From Streptomyces calvus (lineage in GTDB: Bacteria > Actinomycetota > Actinomycetes > Streptomycetales > Streptomycetaceae), in NCBI RefSeq assembly GCF_006782915.1, contig NZ_VCNP01000005.1:43041-107040 (forward strand): a stretch of 64,000 bases of DNA, given 5' to 3'. Below the pieces are notes generated by a model that saw nothing but the letters and a program-made list of their open reading frames with translations, was not told where the DNA came from and made no database searches. A program made the position numbers and the translations under genes. Below, piece by piece: positions 60,639 through 64,000 of this stretch (position 1 is the stretch's first letter; each line of letters begins with the position of its first letter).

Positions 60639-62303
60639 ATGGCGCTGTCGGGCCGTTTCGGACCGCCGTCCCAGCTCGCCTCGACCCCGCACGACGCCGA
60701 ACTGCGCACCGCCGCCCGGCATCTGGCGCGCCGTCGGTTCCTGACCGTCACCGCCGCTGCCGCCGCCCTGGCCTTCACCACCAACCTGCCCGCGCACGGC
60801 GCCTTCGCCGCGCCCCGGCTCGACGCGGCGCGCATCACCCGGGACCCGTTCACGCTCGGTGTCGCCTCCGGGGACCCGCTGCCCGACTCGGTGCTGATCT
60901 GGACCCGGCTGGCCCCGGCGCCCTTCGAACCGGACGGCGGGCTGGGACAGGAGCGCGTGGAGGTCTCCTGGGAGGTGGCGCTCGACGAGTCCTTCGCCCT
61001 GGTGGTGGCTCAGGGCACCGCCACGGCCCACCCCGAGTACGCGCACAGCGTCCGCGTCGACGTCAAGGGCCTGGACCCGGACAGCCACTACCACTACCGC
61101 TTCCGCACCGGCACCTGGATCAGCCCCGCCGGCCGCACCCGCACCGCTCCCGCGGCCGGCGAGGACACCGCGAGCCTGAGACTCGCGGCGGTGGCCTGCC
61201 AGGCGTACCACGACGGCTACTACACCGCGCACGGGCACCTCGCGCGGGAGGACGTCGACGTGGTGTTCCACCTCGGCGACTACCTCTACGAGTACGCCGT
61301 CGACTCGGCGGGCGGCGCCCGCGGGTACACCGACGTCGTCCTGCCGTCCGTGTTCAACCGCGAGACGACGACCCTCGCCGACTACCGGATGCGCTACGCG
61401 CTCTACAAGAGCGACCCCGATCTGCGCGCCGCGCACGCCGCCCACCCGTTCGTCGTCACCTGGGACGACCACGAGACCGAGAACAACTACGCGGGCGCCG
61501 TCGACGAGAACGGCAGCGACCCCGCGCAGTTCCTCGCCCGCCGCGCCGCCGCCTACCGCGCCTACTGGGAGAACCAGCCGCTGCGCGCCGACCAGCTGCC
61601 CGAGGGCCCCGACGCGCAGCTGTACCGCCGGCTGCGCTGGGGCACGCTCGCCCAGTTCGACATCCTCGACACCCGCCAGTACCGCGACGACCAGGCCTAC
61701 GGCGACGGCACGCACGTGCCCGGCCCGGAGACGGACGACCCGGCGCGCACCCTGACCGGCAGCGCCCAGGAGCGCTGGCTGCTCGACGGGTGGGGCGCGT
61801 CGACGGCACTGTGGAACGTGATGCCCCAGCAGGTGTGCTTCTCCCAGCGCAAGATGGACCTCAATGCCGAGGCCAGGGTGTCCATGGACGCCTGGGACGG
61901 CTACCGCGCCAACCGCGGCCGGCTCGTCGCGGGCGCGAAGGCCGCCGGCGTCGACAACTGGCTGGTCCTCACCGGCGACGTGCACGTCGGGTACGCCTTC
62001 GACATCAAGGACGACTTCGACGACCCGGACTCCGCCACCCTCGGCACGGAACTGACGTGCACCTCGGTCGCCAGCGGCCGGAACGGGGCGCAGCGGCCGG
62101 CCAACTGGGACACCTACATGCGGGCCAATCCGCACCTGCGGTTCTACGACGGCCGGCGCGGTTACGTCCGGGTCGAACTGGGCCGGGAGAACGCCCGGGC
62201 GGACTTCCGGATCGTGCCGGCGGTGACGACGCCCGGTGCTCCCGTCTCCACGGCGGCCTCCTTCGTCACCGAGGTCGGCTCGCCCGGACTGCAACCCGTC
62301 TGA
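60639..62303 (+). CDS. phoD: Secreted PhoD-type alkaline phosphatase
   Basis: A 554-residue enzyme. A twin-arginine signal (HLARRRFLTVTAAAAALAF) near residues 27-46 directs folded export. The catalytic part has LGVASGDPLPDSVLIWTRL, VFHLGDYLYEY, VTWDDHETENNYAG and LTGDVHVGYAF, the binding sites for iron and calcium in PhoD. It releases phosphate from phosphodiesters outside the cell. The ATG at 60639 follows gagagg. I looked for direct GTTCACC repeats (PHO boxes) in the 270 bases upstream and saw none that are convincing. Confidence 0.93.
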   Translation: MALSGRFGPPSQLASTPHDAELRTAARHLARRRFLTVTAAAAALAFTTNLPAHGAFAAPRLDAARITRDPFTLGVASGDPLPDSVLIWTRLAPAPFEPDGGLGQERVEVSWEVALDESFALVVAQGTATAHPEYAHSVRVDVKGLDPDSHYHYRFRTGTWISPAGRTRTAPAAGEDTASLRLAAVACQAYHDGYYTAHGHLAREDVDVVFHLGDYLYEYAVDSAGGARGYTDVVLPSVFNRETTTLADYRMRYALYKSDPDLRAAHAAHPFVVTWDDHETENNYAGAVDENGSDPAQFLARRAAAYRAYWENQPLRADQLPEGPDAQLYRRLRWGTLAQFDILDTRQYRDDQAYGDGTHVPGPETDDPARTLTGSAQERWLLDGWGASTALWNVMPQQVCFSQRKMDLNAEARVSMDAWDGYRANRGRLVAGAKAAGVDNWLVLTGDVHVGYAFDIKDDFDDPDSATLGTELTCTSVASGRNGAQRPANWDTYMRANPHLRFYDGRRGYVRVELGRENARADFRIVPAVTTPGAPVSTAASFVTEVGSPGLQPV

Positions 62304-62455
62304 CGGACACCGGGACACCCGCGCGTACTGCACTTGGCGCCCGTCGGTGTCACCAAAGCGCGAATTACGGGGTGCCGTGGCATCGTGCCGGTCACCGCGG
62401 GCAAGGCCTAAGGCTCCTCGTCGGCTTCACCTCCCCCACGAAGGAGACCCACCGC

Positions 62456-63826
62456 ATGCTCCACAGACATGCCCGCACCGCGCGCCGGTCGGCCCTCACG
62501 GCGCTCGGCGCACTCGTCCTCGCCGGACTGCCCGCCGCCGCGTCCGCCGACCCGGCGCCCGCGGCGGGACCGGCGCCGAGCGCCGCCCAGACCCTCGGCG
62601 CCGACCGTCCGTCGCCCCATCTGCTCGGCGCGCTCCAGCGGGACCTGGGCCTGAACGCGCAGCAGGCCTCCGAGCGGCTGGTCAACGAGGCGGAGGCGGG
62701 TACGCGCGCGGGCCGGCTGCGCAATGCCCTGGGCGAGAGGTTCGCCGGGGCCTGGGTGCGCGGCGAGACCTCCAAGGAACTCACGGTCGCGACCACCGAC
62801 ACCAAGGACGTGGCGGCCATCGAGGCGCAGGGCGCCCGCGCCACGGTGGTGGAACGGACCCTCGCCGACCTCCGGGCGGCCAAGCAGAAGCTGGACGCGG
62901 CGGCCGGCCGCGTCGGCACCCTCGAAACGCCGGTCTGGTACATCGACGTGCCGAAGAACCGGATCATGGTGCAGGCCACCAGTCAGGCGGCCGGCACCGC
63001 CTTCGTCGAGGCCGCGGGGCTCGCGGGCGAGGACATCGGCATCAGCATGACGACGCTGCGGCCGCGCCTGCTGCAGGACATCACCGGCGGCGACGCCTTC
63101 TACATCGACGGCTCCGCGCGCTGCTCCGTCGGCTTCTCCGTCACCAAGGGCGAGCAGGCGGGCTTCGTCACCGCCGGCCACTGCGGCCGGCGCGGCGCGA
63201 CCACCACCGGCTACGACCGCACCGCGCAGGGCACCTTCCAGGCGTCCACCTTCCCCGCCAAGGACATGGCGTGGGTGGCCACCAACGACCAGTGGACGCC
63301 GACGCCCGACGTCAAGGCGCAGGACGGCCAGGAGGTGCAGGTCACCGGTTCGGCGCAGGCGCTCGTCGGGGCGTCGGTGTGCCGTTCCGGTTCCACCACC
63401 GGATGGCGCTGCGGGACCGTCGAGCAGCACGACGCGACCGTCAGCTACCCGGAGGGCAGGGTCGACGGGCTGACCCGGACGACGGTCTGCGCCGAACCGG
63501 GCGACTCGGGCGGGCCGTTCGTGGCGGGCGCGCAGGCGCAGGGCGTCACCTCGGGTGGCTCCGGCGACTGCACCAGCGGCGGCACGACGTACTACCAGCC
63601 GGTCAACCCGATGCTCGCGGACTTCGGGCTCACTCTGACCACCGCCACCGCGCAGACGACGCCGGAGCAGCAGGAGGACGGCGCGCAGGCGTGGACGGCC
63701 GGCCGGGTCTACGAGGCCGGGACCACGGTGACCCGCGACGGCGTGCGCTACCAGTGCCTGCAGACGCACCAGGCGCAGGGCGCGTGGGCGCCCGCCGGCA
63801 CACCGGCGCTGTGGCAGCGGCTGTGA
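62456..63826 (+). CDS. Streptogrisin-type serine protease with chitin-binding module
   Basis: A 456-residue exported protease. Signal peptide 1-31 is followed by an alpha-lytic-type prodomain (about 45-200; VWYIDVPKNRIMVQATS) that folds the enzyme. The S1 protease domain starts near ITGGDAFYI, with the catalytic His in VTAGHCG, Asp in KDMAWV and Ser in EPGDSGGPF. The end (AWTAGRVYEAGTTVTRDGVRYQC) is a CBM5/12-like chitin-binding module as in streptogrisin C. It is expected to degrade protein bound to chitin. The start follows aaggag. Confidence 0.94.
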   Translation: MLHRHARTARRSALTALGALVLAGLPAAASADPAPAAGPAPSAAQTLGADRPSPHLLGALQRDLGLNAQQASERLVNEAEAGTRAGRLRNALGERFAGAWVRGETSKELTVATTDTKDVAAIEAQGARATVVERTLADLRAAKQKLDAAAGRVGTLETPVWYIDVPKNRIMVQATSQAAGTAFVEAAGLAGEDIGISMTTLRPRLLQDITGGDAFYIDGSARCSVGFSVTKGEQAGFVTAGHCGRRGATTTGYDRTAQGTFQASTFPAKDMAWVATNDQWTPTPDVKAQDGQEVQVTGSAQALVGASVCRSGSTTGWRCGTVEQHDATVSYPEGRVDGLTRTTVCAEPGDSGGPFVAGAQAQGVTSGGSGDCTSGGTTYYQPVNPMLADFGLTLTTATAQTTPEQQEDGAQAWTAGRVYEAGTTVTRDGVRYQCLQTHQAQGAWAPAGTPALWQRL

Positions 63827-63836
63827 CGGTCTGACC

Positions 63837-63884
63837 GGTACGGCGCCGACGGCGGCCCGCGAGGGCCGTGGTCGGCGCCGTACC
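63837..63884. terminator. Stem-loop terminator between convergent genes
   Basis: GGTACGGCGCCGAC (63837-63850) pairs perfectly with GTCGGCGCCGTACC (63871-63884), ten bases after the protease stop and 20 bases before the convergent partial gene's stop. Confidence 0.82.
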
Positions 63885-63903
63885 CGTGTCCTGGCGGCCC
63901 GGG

Positions 63904-64000
63904 TCACTCCTGCGCGAGCAGGGCGTAGGCGGTCGCCAGGAACGGGTCGCGGGCGCGGAAGCGGCGGGGGGGGGGGGGGGGGCGGGGGGGGCCGGGGGCC
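63904..64000 (-). CDS. 3' end of an unidentified gene, cut by poly-G and window edge
   Basis: Before the TGA at 63904-63906 the minus strand reads RRFRARDPFLATAYALLAQE, a plausible protein C terminus. Further upstream the sequence turns into a G-rich run (C-rich on this strand) and cannot be read. Too short to name. Confidence 0.45.
   Translation of the reverse strand, partial: APGPPRPPPPPRRFRARDPFLATAYALLAQE
63966..64000. other. Poly-G tract at window end, probable artefact
   Basis: From 63966 to the edge the sequence is nearly all G, as in the tract at 2749-2809, and follows normal coding sequence abruptly. Confidence 0.7.

Overview
The window is about 64 kb of very GC-rich actinobacterial DNA and almost certainly comes from a Streptomyces chromosome. 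Evidence: pervasive GC third positions, GTG starts, AGGAGG-type ribosome sites, SpoIIE/RsbW-type regulators, a CrtU/T/Y/B carotenoid set, a sortase substrate with an LAETG end, a CebR-type cellobiose operator and a streptogrisin-like protease. No rRNA, tRNA or CRISPR was seen. Two poly-G stretches (about 2749-2809 and 63966-64000) look like assembly or base-calling artefacts.

Layout. 1-9.2 kb: a truncated secreted discoidin protein, a histone H1-like DNA-binding protein, and a minus-strand sugar-uptake operon (solute-binding lipoprotein, two permeases, 2-hydroxyacid dehydrogenase, DUF2264 protein) with its DeoR/LacI hybrid repressor. 9.3-16.5 kb: cupin, epoxide-hydrolase-like enzyme, an intact IS481-type element, MarR regulator, membrane SpoIIE phosphatase, a small membrane protein and phosphoglucomutase. 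16.6-25 kb: a tightly coupled operon of the uncharacterised STM4011-STM4015 families (two radical SAM enzymes, a sulfatase-like hydrolase, an ATP-grasp-like protein, two leucine-rich paralogues), divergent from a 108-residue protein and a DUF6745 protein. The shared intergenic region carries two back-to-back promoters of the RecA-NDp/PafBC DNA-damage type.

25-36.3 kb: a 49-residue basic protein, an RsbW-like ATPase, then the carotenoid region: crtU-crtT-crtY, divergent crtB, and a minus-strand group with an SDR, a CrtI-like oxidoreductase, an SRPBCC protein and a DUF2236 protein. The 3' ends of crtY and crtB are followed by decaying tandem copies of their own last codons. 36.3-45.5 kb: a small gene with a third PafBC-like, leaderless promoter, a membrane-tethered Mrr-like nuclease, CsbD, GAF-ANTAR regulator, AMIN-like secreted protein, multidomain SpoIIE phosphatase, a wall-anchored DUF1996 protein and a lytic polysaccharide monooxygenase.

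45.6-64 kb: two perfect CebR boxes (before the monooxygenase and before a GNAT acetyltransferase), YihY/BrkB membrane protein, flavodoxin-like protein, methyltransferase, SRPBCC protein, zinc alcohol dehydrogenase, a very long P-type ATPase with a probable one-base sequence error, an OhrR-like regulator divergent from an esterase, a nucleotidyltransferase/BON-like/metallophosphoesterase operon, a PhoD phosphatase and a chitin-binding streptogrisin-type protease. The strongest candidate for an undescribed system is the STM4011-4015 operon with its damage-type divergent promoter.
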